A stretch of DNA of 64,000 nt. Source: Trema orientale (lineage: Eukaryota > Streptophyta > Magnoliopsida > Rosales > Cannabaceae). A program made the translations under genes and the position numbers. The stretch is taken from contig JXTC01000268.1 of the NCBI GenBank assembly GCA_002914845.1, positions 300,495 to 364,494 on the forward strand, given 5' to 3'. The notes under the pieces are model-generated. The model was not told the DNA's origin. It made no database searches and saw only the letters and a program-made list of their open reading frames with translations. This document shows, in pieces, positions 10,447 through 21,317 of this stretch. Within the stretch, counting starts at the first letter, position 1. The number at the start of each line of letters is the position of its first letter.

Positions 10447-13159
10447 CTATCCATGAGTTGTCTCGGACACATGGCTCTCTGAATCCCCGGAATTTGTTGG
10501 CATTTCAGATGAACCAGAAATCTCCTTCATTGACTCGATTTCCATGCTGGTCGTCCGGCTCTTTCTGTTTCTTCGATCCTGTAAAACAGTGTACAAGTCA
10601 ATGACGGAAGCGGTTCAACAACAAAATATTTTAACTCTTCCTCGCCACAAAATGATTTTTCGGGAAGACTGCAATGTCACTTTAACATTAGAACTACGAA
10701 CTAATACCACTGACAAAGTAAATACTGTAAAACATAGGAAACTATAAGTAGTATGAGAAGTATGGAGCGTATCAATATACTCCATACTGACAAAGTAAAT
10801 ACTGTAAAACAAAGGAAACTATTAGCAGTATAGAGCGTATCAATACGCTGAACCAAAACAAACCGCAACAAGTTGTTTCGGAAAAAGGGTAGGATTGGCA
10901 CCTCGCGAAATGGGTAGTCGTCGGTTTCGAGCATTCGTACAACATGACTCATTTTTGGCCTCTTTTCTGCATCAGGATCAACACACCTAAGGGCGACCAG
11001 AAGGGCATGCTTTAAAGATCGTGTGCTCGGCTTAACTTCAAGGTTTGGATCCACAACCTCCTCAGCTCTTCTTGTGCCCACCATCACCTTTAGCCACTCA
11101 ACAAGATTAACCTGTGAAAAAGTAAAACAAATACATATCAGACAACTTTTCAAAACCAGTAAACATTACTCTCAATAAGCAGTAAGCAATCCACATTATC
11201 CATTATCGGCTGAATGAGAATCAGAATCAGTTTGCAGGTATTAAGCAAAACACATTCACGACAAGTAGAAAACATATCAAGAATTCAGTACCTCACTAGC
11301 AGGACGTCCATAGTCCACAGGGTCCCTTCCAGTAACTGCTTCAAGCAGAAGGACACCAAAACTGTAAATGTCACTTTTCTCGTTTAACAAGCCGGAATTA
11401 GCATATTCTGGTGCGACATAACTGAAATTAACAGAACAAACCCGTTTTTAATCTTCCATCAGACCTTGCTATTATTGATAGATTCTATGGCATTAACAGT
11501 TATGCATACCCAAATGTTCCCATTACTCTAGTTGTGATGTGACTCTCTCCTGAATCCAAGAGTTTGGCTAATCCAAAATCAGAAACCTTTGCATTGAACT
11601 CGTCATCAATCAAAATGTTGCTCGACTTAATATCTCTGTGAACAACTTTGGGTTCTATTGCTTCATGTAAATAAGCAAGCCTGCAATTCAATATTTGAAA
11701 GTTAATTTTACCTCAATACTCAATTTTTCAAAGAAGTTGATTAAAAAAGAAAAAATACAGACTGAACCAACTGAATTCTTGAATGGAATCAGATGGATGG
11801 ACAAAAGTCCCAGAGAGGCAGGATATTGTTCTCAGAAAGAACTTATGCTTGGTATAAAATGCTAATTTACCTCCTATAAAATCAATTATGCGAACAATTC
11901 GGCTCCAATAAAATATTAACTGCATTGAGTTGAACACAGAACTTACGCTTTAGCGGTACCAAGAATCACTTTCATGCGAGCCTCCCAAGTAAGGGTGCCA
12001 TGATTGCGCATGGCTCCATGTAGCCACTGTTCAAGGTTTCCATTGTTCACATATTCATAAACCAGCATCCTGTGTAACAAAAGTGAGTACAATCAATCTG
12101 CAAAACCTTAAGCCGAGCTATTGAAGGCAAACAGATGGGAGAAACATTAACAATATAAATAGCACAAAAGCGTAATATACTAGCACATAAAATAATATTC
12201 TGGTATAAAATGTTAAAGAAATCAAGAAAAAGAATAAATAAACTCGTATGAAAAGTAAAAGAACTTCACCTGTGAACTCCTTCTATGCAATAGCCAAGGA
12301 GCCGCACTAGATTCTTATGCCGAACATGGCCAATAGCTTCGACTTCAACTCTAAATTCTTTCTCTGCCTGTCCCCTATGTAAAAGATGAAAAACAGTAGT
12401 TACTATGCGTGTCTCTTCATTTTATTTTTACTTTTCTAAAAAGAAAAGATGATTACAAAATGATGTTTTGATGCTTTTATCTTATCTGGCTTACAGATTA
12501 TTAAGAAGTTTTTTCACGGCCACCTCAGTTCCATTTATCAGTCTGCCCTTGTAAACAACTCCATATCCACCCTCACCAAGCACATTCTCTGCAGAGAAAC
12601 GATTTGTCGCAAATTCCAAATCCCTAAGAGTGAACCAGTGGCCCCACCCAAGATGTGAAATTTCTGGCAAGCCAACTAATGGAGAGGCTGTCACAAGTCC
12701 ACCATACGACGATGAGGGGTGCTTGCGGACAGTCCCAGAGCTTCCTTCTTCCCCTGACTGTGAACTACATGCTCTCTCGTGATGATAAGCTGAGCTGCAT
12801 TGACTCATGTTATCATGATCACTTGATTTGCTCATCCCCAAATGAACTAACATCTTCTCTGAATTCTTATCGCTCGAGTTATCGTTAACTGTCAGAAATA
12901 AACTCTCAGGGTGATCATGGTTACTCTGAGCCCCAACCCTGTCAACCTTGATATCTTTCGAGACATTCGGAATTTGGGTGAGTGTAAACTTGTCCAAGGA
13001 TCTCCTAGATTTTCTCCGAAATGTAACCCATATAGACAGGAAACAAAGGATCAAAACGATAAATGCTCCAACACAAATGCCAATCAAAACCCATAATTTT
13101 AAACCCAAAAGTGAAGTCTTCTTTGACAATTCTGCATTCAAAGAATTCCCAGACGACAT
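10447..13159 (-). CDS. Receptor-like serine/threonine kinase (At3g59110/At2g42960/At5g18500 type)
   Basis: A membrane-anchored RD kinase with a very short extracellular part. Exons: 13159-12495, 12374-12270, 12069-11947, 11680-11510, 11421-11292, 11111-10902, 10578-10447; all introns are GT-AG and the sum is 1536 bases (511 aa plus stop). One membrane segment lies at about residues 20-46 ([20 protein letters not shown]), followed by basic residues and a Ser-rich juxtamembrane stretch. The kinase domain starts at about 177: glycine loop GEGGYG (195-200), VAVKK with the ATP-binding Lys near 216, HRDIKSSN (312-319) and DFG (332-334), then VMGTFGYVAPEY and [12 protein letters not shown]. The tail is acidic and Ser-rich. 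All catalytic residues are present, so it should be active. The start is supported by the family N terminus ([16 protein letters not shown]) and by a splice acceptor 10 bases upstream at 13170. The ligand is unknown. Confidence 0.95.
10709..10851. repeat. 77-bp tandem duplication in the last kinase intron
   Basis: CTGACAAAGTAAATACTGTA starts near 10710 and again near 10787, followed in both cases by AAAC.TAGGAAACTAT and then GGAGCGTATCAATA. The duplication is confined to the intron. Confidence 0.75.
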
Positions 13160-13169
13160 TGCTGATTCC
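13160..13169 (-). other. 5'-UTR splice acceptor next to the kinase ATG
   Basis: On the minus strand TTTACTATCTAG precedes GGAATCAGCA and the ATG, so a 5'-UTR intron probably ends at 13170. Its donor lies further upstream and was not fixed. Continuous translation upstream of the ATG is blocked, which supports this start. Confidence 0.5.
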
Positions 13170-14345
13170 CTAGATAGTAAAACCCAGAACTAAACAAGGA
13201 TGTCTAAGTACCAGGCCCGAAGAACTCAAGACATTTCCACCTGGGTGACAGAATCATATTATATAACTTTATGCACATCCGTCGTAATATCCCCGGATAT
13301 AATTTTTCTCAAAGAAATTAAAGAAAAATACATATAGGAACATATTAAACTATGCACAAGCATTACTTGCTTGATGCTAAGCAGATATAAATTGTCCTTT
13401 GTTTCTTATCAAAACAAGCATTATTAGAAGAAATAAATAAATAAGAAAAAGGGACCTTATCCTTTTCTTGGCACTTATATCCCACAGTGAAAGGAATATT
13501 TTCAAATTGAACCTGAAGAATTAGATTTCTGTAACTTGCAAACACAACAGTAAATCAACAGAACAAACCCCCAAAGGGAAAAAAGGAAAATATATATATA
13601 TATATATATAATAATATCCAAAAGCAAGAAACAAGGTAGCTTATTTACACTTGCATTGACATTTTAAGGAGAATTCAGTGTAACGAAAGTAAACTCAAGC
13701 AGCTTCAGGGACAATGTACTCGTAGATAAGAAAAATAATGCAAAACAAATAGGCAATATATGTACACATGTCATTATCCACATTCTGTGTGAAAAAGCAA
13801 GCTCTTATCCATGAACCACAAGCCAACAAATCAAAAATCAATATCTATCACAAAAGGGAAAAACAAATCTGAGAGAGCATCACTTATGATCCAAGTAAGA
13901 GACCCAAAAAGAAGAAAATGTGATTCATGTTAAAAAAAAAAAAAAAGAAAAAGAAAAAAAAGGGATTCAAAAAAGAAAGATCTACCCTTTTAAGTAGTCT
14001 AATCACTCCCCCTTTATCTTTTTTTTTGAGAACCCAGAGAATCAAAGGAAGGGCTTCTTTTTGAACCAACAGGGACTCAATAAGCATAGATAGGCCAATG
14101 TAGACCTGAAATAACAGAAGCCCACCAAAACCCAGATGCCTCTAAAGGCTGAGAGCACCAGATGAGTAGTTTACAAGTAGGGGTTTGTGGCCTCAAGTGG
14201 GCCAAAATGAATTCAGAGAGAGAATGATATTTAAGAAAAAAAAAAGGAAAAAACAGGAGAGGTAAGGTAAGGCCAGACAAAAATGTAATCTTTGAAGGCA
14301 GATGTAGGGGGGGGGAGAGAGAGAGAGAGAGTAAATATATAAATA
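13170..14345 (-). promoter_or_regulatory. Kinase gene leader region with TATA-like and CT-rich elements
   Basis: Read on the minus strand, a TTTATTTATATATTTAC element (about 14331-14347) is followed immediately by a CT dinucleotide run (14315-14331), the TATA plus pyrimidine-patch arrangement common in plant promoters. The remaining ~1.1 kb to the ATG would be 5'-UTR and a leader intron. Transcription start is inferred only. Confidence 0.35.
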
Positions 14346-14587
14346 AAAGGGTGGATTTAGGGAGACAAAAAGAAAAAGTGGGTAAAATGGTTGGTTGTAT
14401 TTTGTCTGTGTGAATGAGAGAGGGACATGAGCAAGCTGGAAAGGAAGCTTGGTTTGCAATGGAGGAAATCAGAGAGAAACAGTAGTAAAGGAAAAGCAAA
14501 TTTGAGGTGAACAGTAATGAGGGGTGCATTTATTGCTGGGTAATAAAAATTAATTGATTTATGAAACAAAAGTAGAGTGCAAAACAT

Positions 14588-14623
14588 GGAGAGAGAGAGA
14601 GAGAAAAAGAGAGAGAGAGAGAG
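14588..14623. repeat. (GA)n microsatellite
   Basis: An imperfect GA run broken by one AAAAA, upstream of the kinase leader. Confidence 0.85.
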
Positions 14624-14699
14624 TCAACCCAAGAGGAGGGAACTCCAAGTCTAGCTTGGGTTCAACCCAAGAGGAGGGAACTCCAAATCTAGCTTGGGT
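14624..14699. repeat. 38-bp perfect-register tandem duplication
   Basis: The unit TCAACCCAAGAGGAGGGAAC... occurs at 14624 and again at 14662, differing by a single base (CCAAGTCT versus CCAAATCT). It is much more GC-rich than its surroundings and lies beside the GA run upstream of the kinase gene. Confidence 0.85.
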
Positions 14700-14956
14700 T
14701 CGTCAACTTACCAAACTGTCCTCATCCCTTGAAGAATTAATTTTGAAATCCAAAATCTCATTTCTCAGATATGAGAGAGAGCATCACAGTCTGTCACTGC
14801 TTACCTTGCAGTTGACAGACATTTTGGAGTGGTGGAGCTCCATAAAATGGTTTACAGTTTTTCCACTAACATTATTTCTTTTTAATTTGGTATCATCAAC
14901 AGCCCTATTTTGCTTATTATTGCAATTTTAGCACTCTATATTATACTTTATATTAA

Positions 14957-15114
14957 GGGAATGGCTACGGTAAGGGCGTCCTTACGTAGGGTCATGCCTT
15001 AATTATCGTTGGATGAGAATCTGTGGGGAATAACGGGAATCTGTGGAGAATCTATTTATATACAGATTCTCATCTAACGGTGAATAGACAAGATCCTATG
15101 TAGTAGACGCGCCC
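14957..15114. mobile_element. Mutator-type MITE, family M1, copy 1
   Basis: 158 bp with ends GGGAATGGCTACGG.AAGGG and GTAGACGCGCCC, flanked by a perfect 9-bp duplication TTATATTAA (14948-14956 and 15115-15123). The body TTAATTATCGTTGGATGAGA, GAATCTGTGG and ACAGATTCTCATC is shared with copies at 25.6 and 33.2 kb. Nine-base duplications are the mark of Mutator-like transposition. Confidence 0.85.
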
Positions 15115-15123
15115 TTATATTAA

Positions 15124-17604
15124 AGGCCTTCTTCTTTTTTTTTTCTAATTTTTTCTCTCAAACAACTTTTGAGGGTCACACAACAAATATTGTTTGTCTG
15201 TAATATTTTGAAGTTCTAAAATATTAATAAAAACAAATATTATGATAAATAGTGTTTAAATTATACTTAAACTCGTTTGTGTGTGCTTATATATAAAGAA
15301 TAAATAAAATAATTGAATACCTTCTTCAATTACTCATTGGGGAGAGATAATTCCTTTTAAAACTATGAAAATTGAAGTGGTGGGAGACAATTATTCACAC
15401 AATAATTAAATTCCATTGCCATGAATAGTACATTAAATAAAACATTGTAATGGTTACAAGGTAACATAAATTTCCATTATCGTATGCGAGAAAATATGAT
15501 TCGATTCTGGTCCAATGTGCATATCAATATTCAGTGCACTTGGTGTATTAATTTCAGCAAAAGTCAAGGTACTTAATTCCGTATCACAATTTTTTTTTAA
15601 AGGAAGTCAGGATTGGGTAAACTAAAGCTTTACATTTAATTCAGTACCATGTTCACATACCAAAAGTTTTTATGTTTCAGGATGAATCAAGGTTGACAAC
15701 ATCGATAATTCTTGATTAATCTAATTTAAAAGAAAAATGTTACATATGATCAGATTTCAGCAAATGAGAGGTAAGATAATAATGTGCTTGCAATTCTTTT
15801 TTTTTTTTTTTCTTTTAAGGATAAATTAGACAACTCTTTTTTTAAAAAAAATAAAAATTAAAAAAAAAAAGAAACTTTTTTCTCGCTATGTTATAAGGGT
15901 TCCTAATTGGTACAAACCATATATATTTGCTAGTATTTGTGGGTTGGTATTTAATATTTATCTAGAATAGGTTTATGTAGAAAGAGAGTCTCACAACCTC
16001 TTCCAAATTATTCCCTTTTTTTTTTCGTCAACTGCTTCTGGAAGTATAATTAATTCTCACTTACCACCAAAGAAATATTAATTAGTAGTTCTCAAGGAGC
16101 TTGCTGTTCTGCCTATCTAGCTTTATTATATTCATGGATAATGTGGATTTTGACCGAGTCCCTGCAAAAATTTTCAAACCTTTTGTTCCAACGGTTCTCA
16201 AGGGCAAAATTGTCAATACAATTTGACTAAACAAAACCCAACATTCTGAAAAAAAAAAAAATTAACACATAAATAATTAATCTTTATTGGTAAACAAATG
16301 TCCCTTTCTTGAATACCATCATAGCTTGGGACTTGAATAGAGATATAAAGCCTCCCCCAATAAGGGGGGTGAAGGAACAGAGGCTTTGATTTGAAGCATA
16401 ACCTTTTGATTAAAGTGTCTCCCAAAGAAACCCCTTTTTCAATCCTTTTTGAGGGTTTACATTAAATTTAAAAGTGATTTTAGGATTTAATTATTCCACT
16501 AAAAGTAGCCAATTAGGTTCATTTCATGGGTCCCACCTAGTAGATCTCTCTTATCACAAATTTTGACTTGTATACCCAATCCCAGCCGTCGATTGCTCCA
16601 AATCGTGTCATTTCTCATCTCTTTTTTTTTTTTTTTTTTTTTGAGGAAGTGTCATTTCTCATCTTTAACCATATAGAATGGATTAGATCATATGGGCATA
16701 TATATATTGTATAATATAAATTTCGCATCCCTTGCTTTCGTGCATGTCACGTGAATCTCCAAATCATGTGATTTCACTTCTATCACCATCTAGAAATGGG
16801 CCCTTCAAAAAATAAAAATAGAAATTAAAAAAAATAAGAAAGAAAAGATCAAATGAGTAAATAGTTTTTTTTTTTTTAATTCTCTTTTTCTAATGGTGAA
16901 CCAAATTTGTCTAGTCAATAGTCACGAATCTAAGCTCATAGGCCTTTCCTCTTTCGATCTTTAGATTTTATGAAAGTGATAAGAACATTACTGTCACTTG
17001 TAGTAACCCCTCAAAGACAAGCTCTTAGGAATTTTGTGTTACATAAGACATGTATTTTTTTTCCCCTTTTCCACTTGCGACACAAGCCATTTGATTTGAT
17101 GCATTGAGAGATTTTTGATGAATAAAATATAAAAAAAAATGTTTGGTGAAAGTTTTGTACGGTATTGGTATATGGAGGGAATGTTTTCATGCTTTGTTGA
17201 GATAAGGTAAATAGTGGGCATTTATAAGAGTATCATTGAAAACACATTTCTGCATATTCTATCTTGAAGTTATAAATGCGTACCACACAAATTTCAAAGT
17301 AATCTTGGACTGCTAAGTTTTGGCCATGGAAGTTCGTTGCTACATGATCAATAGTGAAAAATATGAAGCCAAAAAAATAATAATAACAATAATAACACAA
17401 TTTCTCATCTCAAAAAACTTTTCATGAGACGAAAACGTTAAAACAAGAACAAGAACTTGCAACTTTTGAAAACAAATATTAAAATAAGAGAAAAATGCAA
17501 ACAAATGGTTTTTACATTTTGAGGGTTGCAAAGTTAGCTACACGATGATATAGTATAGTATTATAGTTATTCGTTGTTTAACAGAAAGTTTACATATGTA
17601 TACA
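15124..17604. other. Intergenic, no gene seen
   Basis: AT-rich with T runs at about 15800, 16020 and 16621-16642. The 70-codon frame at 16213-16425 is not recognised. No RNA gene or transposon end was supported. Confidence 0.4.
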
Positions 17605-17826
17605 GGAAACTAGTATAATAGGTATTTTTTTTAATTCACTATCAATAGATACATCAATTTTTATCGTTAAATTTTAATCTAATGATTACAAATATAAATA
17701 TTATTATTTAATTCACATTGGAATATATTTCAATATAATTAATTATAATCATTAGATTGGAATTTAACAGTCGAAATTAATATACCTACCGATAATGAAT
17801 TAAAAAATACATATTATACTAGCTCC
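17605..17826. mobile_element. Fold-back MITE of about 220 bp
   Basis: The arms ACTAGTATAATAGGTATTTT and AAAATACATATTATACTAG (right side) are inverted, and the similarity continues through TTCACTATC.ATAG and the AATCTAATGATTA/TAATCATTAGATT pair, so nearly the whole element is palindromic. It is not the same family as the (TA)n-associated MITE. No clear duplication of the target was found. Confidence 0.55.
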
Positions 17827-18499
17827 CATGTATATTTATATATATTATATATATAAATATATAAAGTCGTAAAATGAACTTGTATTTCTTTTTTTTTAAT
17901 GAAATCTCATGTAATTTAAGAGATTTGGCTTTGAATTTATTTTTTTAATTATAAAAACCTTGTAATTTAACTACTTTTAAAATTCGACCTCCTCTTATTA
18001 TCAAAATTAGGAAAATTGATAGAAATGGCGAGATTACTCTTAGTAAATTACTAATTTAAAATAAATTTAAAAGTTGCCAATACTAGTTTTGAAACAACAT
18101 TTTGATTTTTCAAATAATCTTATAAGTGATAAAATAGTTTCTAAACAATTATTTATGTATCCAAATACAAAGCAAAAATTTAATATAAACTTAAATCTAT
18201 AATTTACTAAGGGTAATTTTGTCATTTCATATTAATTTTCCCAATTTAGTTTTTATGAGGAGGTCGAATTTCAAAAATAGTCAAATTACAAAGCTTTTTG
18301 TAATAAAGAATCAGGCTTTTTGTAATAAAGAATCAGATTTAAAAAGGTTTTCCCATAGTTCTTAAAGCCATAATTAACAAAATACGGGACTTGAATTAAA
18401 CAGCTAATAATATGGACAGATATAATTTCAATTTTTTTGTCAAGAATACATTCAAAATGAAAATACATGTATGCTAAAAATTTGTATATTTATTTATAG
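17827..18499. other. Intergenic, with a further inverted-repeat block
   Basis: AATTCGACCTCCTC at about 17980 is mirrored by GAGGAGGTCGAATTT at about 18257, and CTTAGTAAATTACTAATTT and TAATTTACTAAGGGTAATTT also pair, so a roughly 400-bp TIR element probably fills about 17880-18340. Its edges are not precise. No gene. Confidence 0.4.
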
Positions 18500-18739
18500 G
18501 ATGTCAATCCAGCAATTTGTTTTTTAACTTATTAAGAGGTATTATTTTGCGTAATTAAAATTCATCACGCATGTCTTTTCATGATAAAAGATAAAGAGAG
18601 AAAGAGCATTAAATAATGTGTATTTAATGTTATTATTTTTTTCTAAGTACTCTAATCATAGTAGCTATTAAATAATGATCCAACAACTAAAAAAATACAT
18701 ATAGATAAGTTAAAAAAAATACCTACTAGACTATAACCC
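18500..18739. mobile_element. (TA)n-associated MITE, copy D
   Basis: Family marks in order: GTCAATCCAGCAATTTG, TATTATTTTGCGTAATTAAA, CATCACGCATGTCTTTTCAT, ACTCTAATCATAGTAGCTAT and TACCTACTAGACTATAACCC. The ends are diverged. Confidence 0.55.
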
Positions 18740-19283
18740 TTATTTATACGTGTAAAATACTTCTAATTTTGAAAAATACATTTATAAAATACGTTAATAA
18801 AAAGTAATTTTCTATAAAACAAATATTATAATTTTCTCCCACTTTAATATGACTGTCAAAAAATTATAAATATTGATTATTGATAGTTAATAAGTGTTTA
18901 TTACTCCAAATAAAGCAGTATTACATGATAAATAATAATAAAAAATCTATTGGGAAAAAAAATAATTAAATTTGAATGAAATTAAAATTTTAAATAAAGA
19001 AAATAAAATTGGTGAAAAGTATTTTATAGACTCAAAGTTACGTACGTATACAATACGTTTTTCATTGAAAAGTATGAGCATTTTTTAAGTATGTTTGACA
19101 AAGTACATAATTTGAATGTATGATTGAAAAATATGTACATACGTATATAATACGGATATTATACGTAAAATTACTAACTGTGCTGAAAACACAGGAGTTT
19201 CATAAAGAAAAAAAAGTTGAAATACAAGATTATTTTATGACGTTATATGTGTGTGTATATATATATATAATAGGCCTATATAT
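18740..19283. other. Intergenic, no gene seen
   Basis: AT-rich DNA ending in a short (TA)n at 19255-19268. The 75-codon frame at 19120-19347 runs into the next MITE and is not a gene. Confidence 0.4.
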
Positions 19284-19546
19284 GGGCACCAATTCAGTAG
19301 TTTTTTTTTCTTTTTTTTCATTTATTTATAGGTATTATTTTACCTAATTAAAATTCATCACGCATTTCTTTTCATGGTAAAAAGTAAAGAGAGAAAGAGT
19401 ATTAAATAATGTATATTTATTATTTTTTTTATTTTTTTTCTAACTACTCAAATCATGTTAGTTATTAGATAATGATCAAATTGTTAAAAAAAAGGAGAAT
19501 AGCAATAGATAGGTTATAAAAAAAAAAATCCTACTAGATTATGATC
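19284..19546. mobile_element. (TA)n-associated MITE, copy E
   Basis: Starts GGGCACCAATTCAGTAG after TATATAT and ends CTACTAGATTATGATCC before (TA)n at 19548-19562. It carries the core marks CATCACGCATTTCTTTTCAT and GATAATGATCAAATTG. Confidence 0.65.
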
Positions 19547-19677
19547 CATATATATATATATATTGGACACATTTATCTTAAGAGCCAAATTTTTGTGCTA
19601 TATTAAGGACCTTTTATATGAGAACAAATCGGTGAACTAAAAAGTAAACATATGAAAAAATTGAATAATTTGGTATG

Positions 19678-19940
19678 GGTTCCTAATCCAATAGGAATTT
19701 TTTTTTTTTTTTTTACTTATCCATAGGTATTTCTTCTTTTAGTCGTTAGATCATATATTCAACGACTATCATAATTTAGGTAGTTGGGAAAAAATAAATA
19801 AAAATAAAAATAAAAATTCATTATTTAGTATTTTTTTCTCTCCACTTTTTACTATAAAAAGATATACGTAATCAATTTTTATTAGGCAAAATAATACCTA
19901 TGAATAGGTAAAAAAAAAAATGTCTACTGGATTGGTGCCC
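19678..19940. mobile_element. (TA)n-associated MITE, copy F (inverted)
   Basis: Starts GGTTCCTAATCCAATAGG, ends TCTACTGGATTGGTGCCC, and carries TATCCATAGGTATT and CGACTATCATAATTTAGGTA. Its ends are the cleanest of the family. The orientation is opposite to copies D and E. Confidence 0.7.
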
Positions 19941-20101
19941 TTTGGTATGATGTGGACAATGAAGAAAAACACAAAAGAAGATAAAAATAAAATCAAACAC
20001 CTCTCATTATCCTCCTAATTGATCTTAAGACTGATAGTAAGCCAAATCTCACGTTATTTTTAGATTTGAAAAACCAATCGAAGTAATATATATATAATGA
20101 T

Positions 20102-20223
20102 GTTTTAATAGAATTTTTTGTTTTTGCTCTGTGGATGGATACTCTAATTTGAGTCATTAGATTTTAATATGATGGTTATAATAATATTAGTAAATTTATA
20201 AAAAAGAAAAATCTAATTAATAC

Positions 20224-20274
<51 letters not shown>

Positions 20275-21207
20275 TATTTATGATTAAAGTTATTAGCAAC
20301 CTGTTTATGACCTATGAGTTAGACAATTTTTTTTTCAATTATTTTTCTATTATTTTTTTTTTATTTTCATTCTTATTCCATGTTTGATTCCTATATTTTT
20401 ATCTCGTTCCGCTTCATTCCTTACCTCTTACTAATTATATACAAGTGTAATTTTTTTTTAAAATTTTATTCCTACACATAACTAATTTTTTGAAGTCCAA
20501 GATAACCTTAATCGATTAAAATTTTCTCTTGCACGCACCTATCTCTTTCTTTCTTCTTCTTCTTTTTTTTTTCATTTCACTTGTTTTATAAAAAATTACT
20601 TTTTAATAAAAAAAATCAACTATTTTTTTTATTAATGATTTGATAATTATTGATTAAAATATTATTTTTGCATGTATTTTTTTATTAATTATGCACCTAT
20701 CTCTTTCTTTCTTTTTTTTCATTTCACATGTTTTATAAAAAATTACTTTTTAATTAAAAAAATCAACTATTTTGTTATTAATGATTTGTAATTATTGATT
20801 AAAATATTATTTTTGTATATATTTTTTTATAAACTATCAAATGTGTTAATAGTCTTTAACTAACTGTTTATTAGTTAAAAAAAAATGAAAACGTACATAT
20901 CCCAAAAAATAATTAAAAAAAATGTATCTCAATAAAAAATTATCAAAACTCTTTAAAAAAAAAAACCATATATATCAAACTATTAAATATTAATAATTTT
21001 GATTAAAAAAATTCCTTAAAAAATCATTCCAAATTATTTTTCTTAAAAAGTCATTCCCAAATCTTATTCCTAACTCCATGGAAAGATGATTCTCTAAAAA
21101 ATTGGAATAGGAATGGATGTAAATAAAAATAACTTACTATTACAAGTCATTTTCAACTTGGTCAAATTACCCATCCATGGAGCAAAAACAAAAAACTCCA
21201 TGGAAAC
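20102..21207. mobile_element. TIR DNA transposon, non-autonomous (family T1, copy 2)
   Basis: The left end ATTTTTTGTTTTTGCTCTGT and the right end CATGGAGCAAAAACAAAAAA are inverted counterparts, with GGATGG/CCATCC just inside. The sequence behind the left end (GAGTCATTAGATTTTAATAT) matches copy 1 at about 220. The interior includes a (TA)n run, T-rich DNA and a duplicated 'CACCTATCTCTTTCTTTCTT' block at about 20536 and 20695. No transposase. Confidence 0.6.
20225..20270. repeat. (TA)n microsatellite
   Basis: Twenty-three uninterrupted TA units inside the T1 element. Confidence 0.95.
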
Positions 21208-21317
21208 ATGACCTACATAGATATCAAAACAAAGATGAACGTCTAGTTAAAACAAGCAATTAAAATTGGACAAACTTCATCACCACTAATACTTGCAAAT
21301 TTGGACAAAATACCCTA

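Noticed and set aside
14077-14529. 150-codon minus-strand open frame
   Set aside because: Low-complexity Leu/Ser/Pro sequence encoded by the CT-rich leader of the kinase gene; UTR is the simpler reading.
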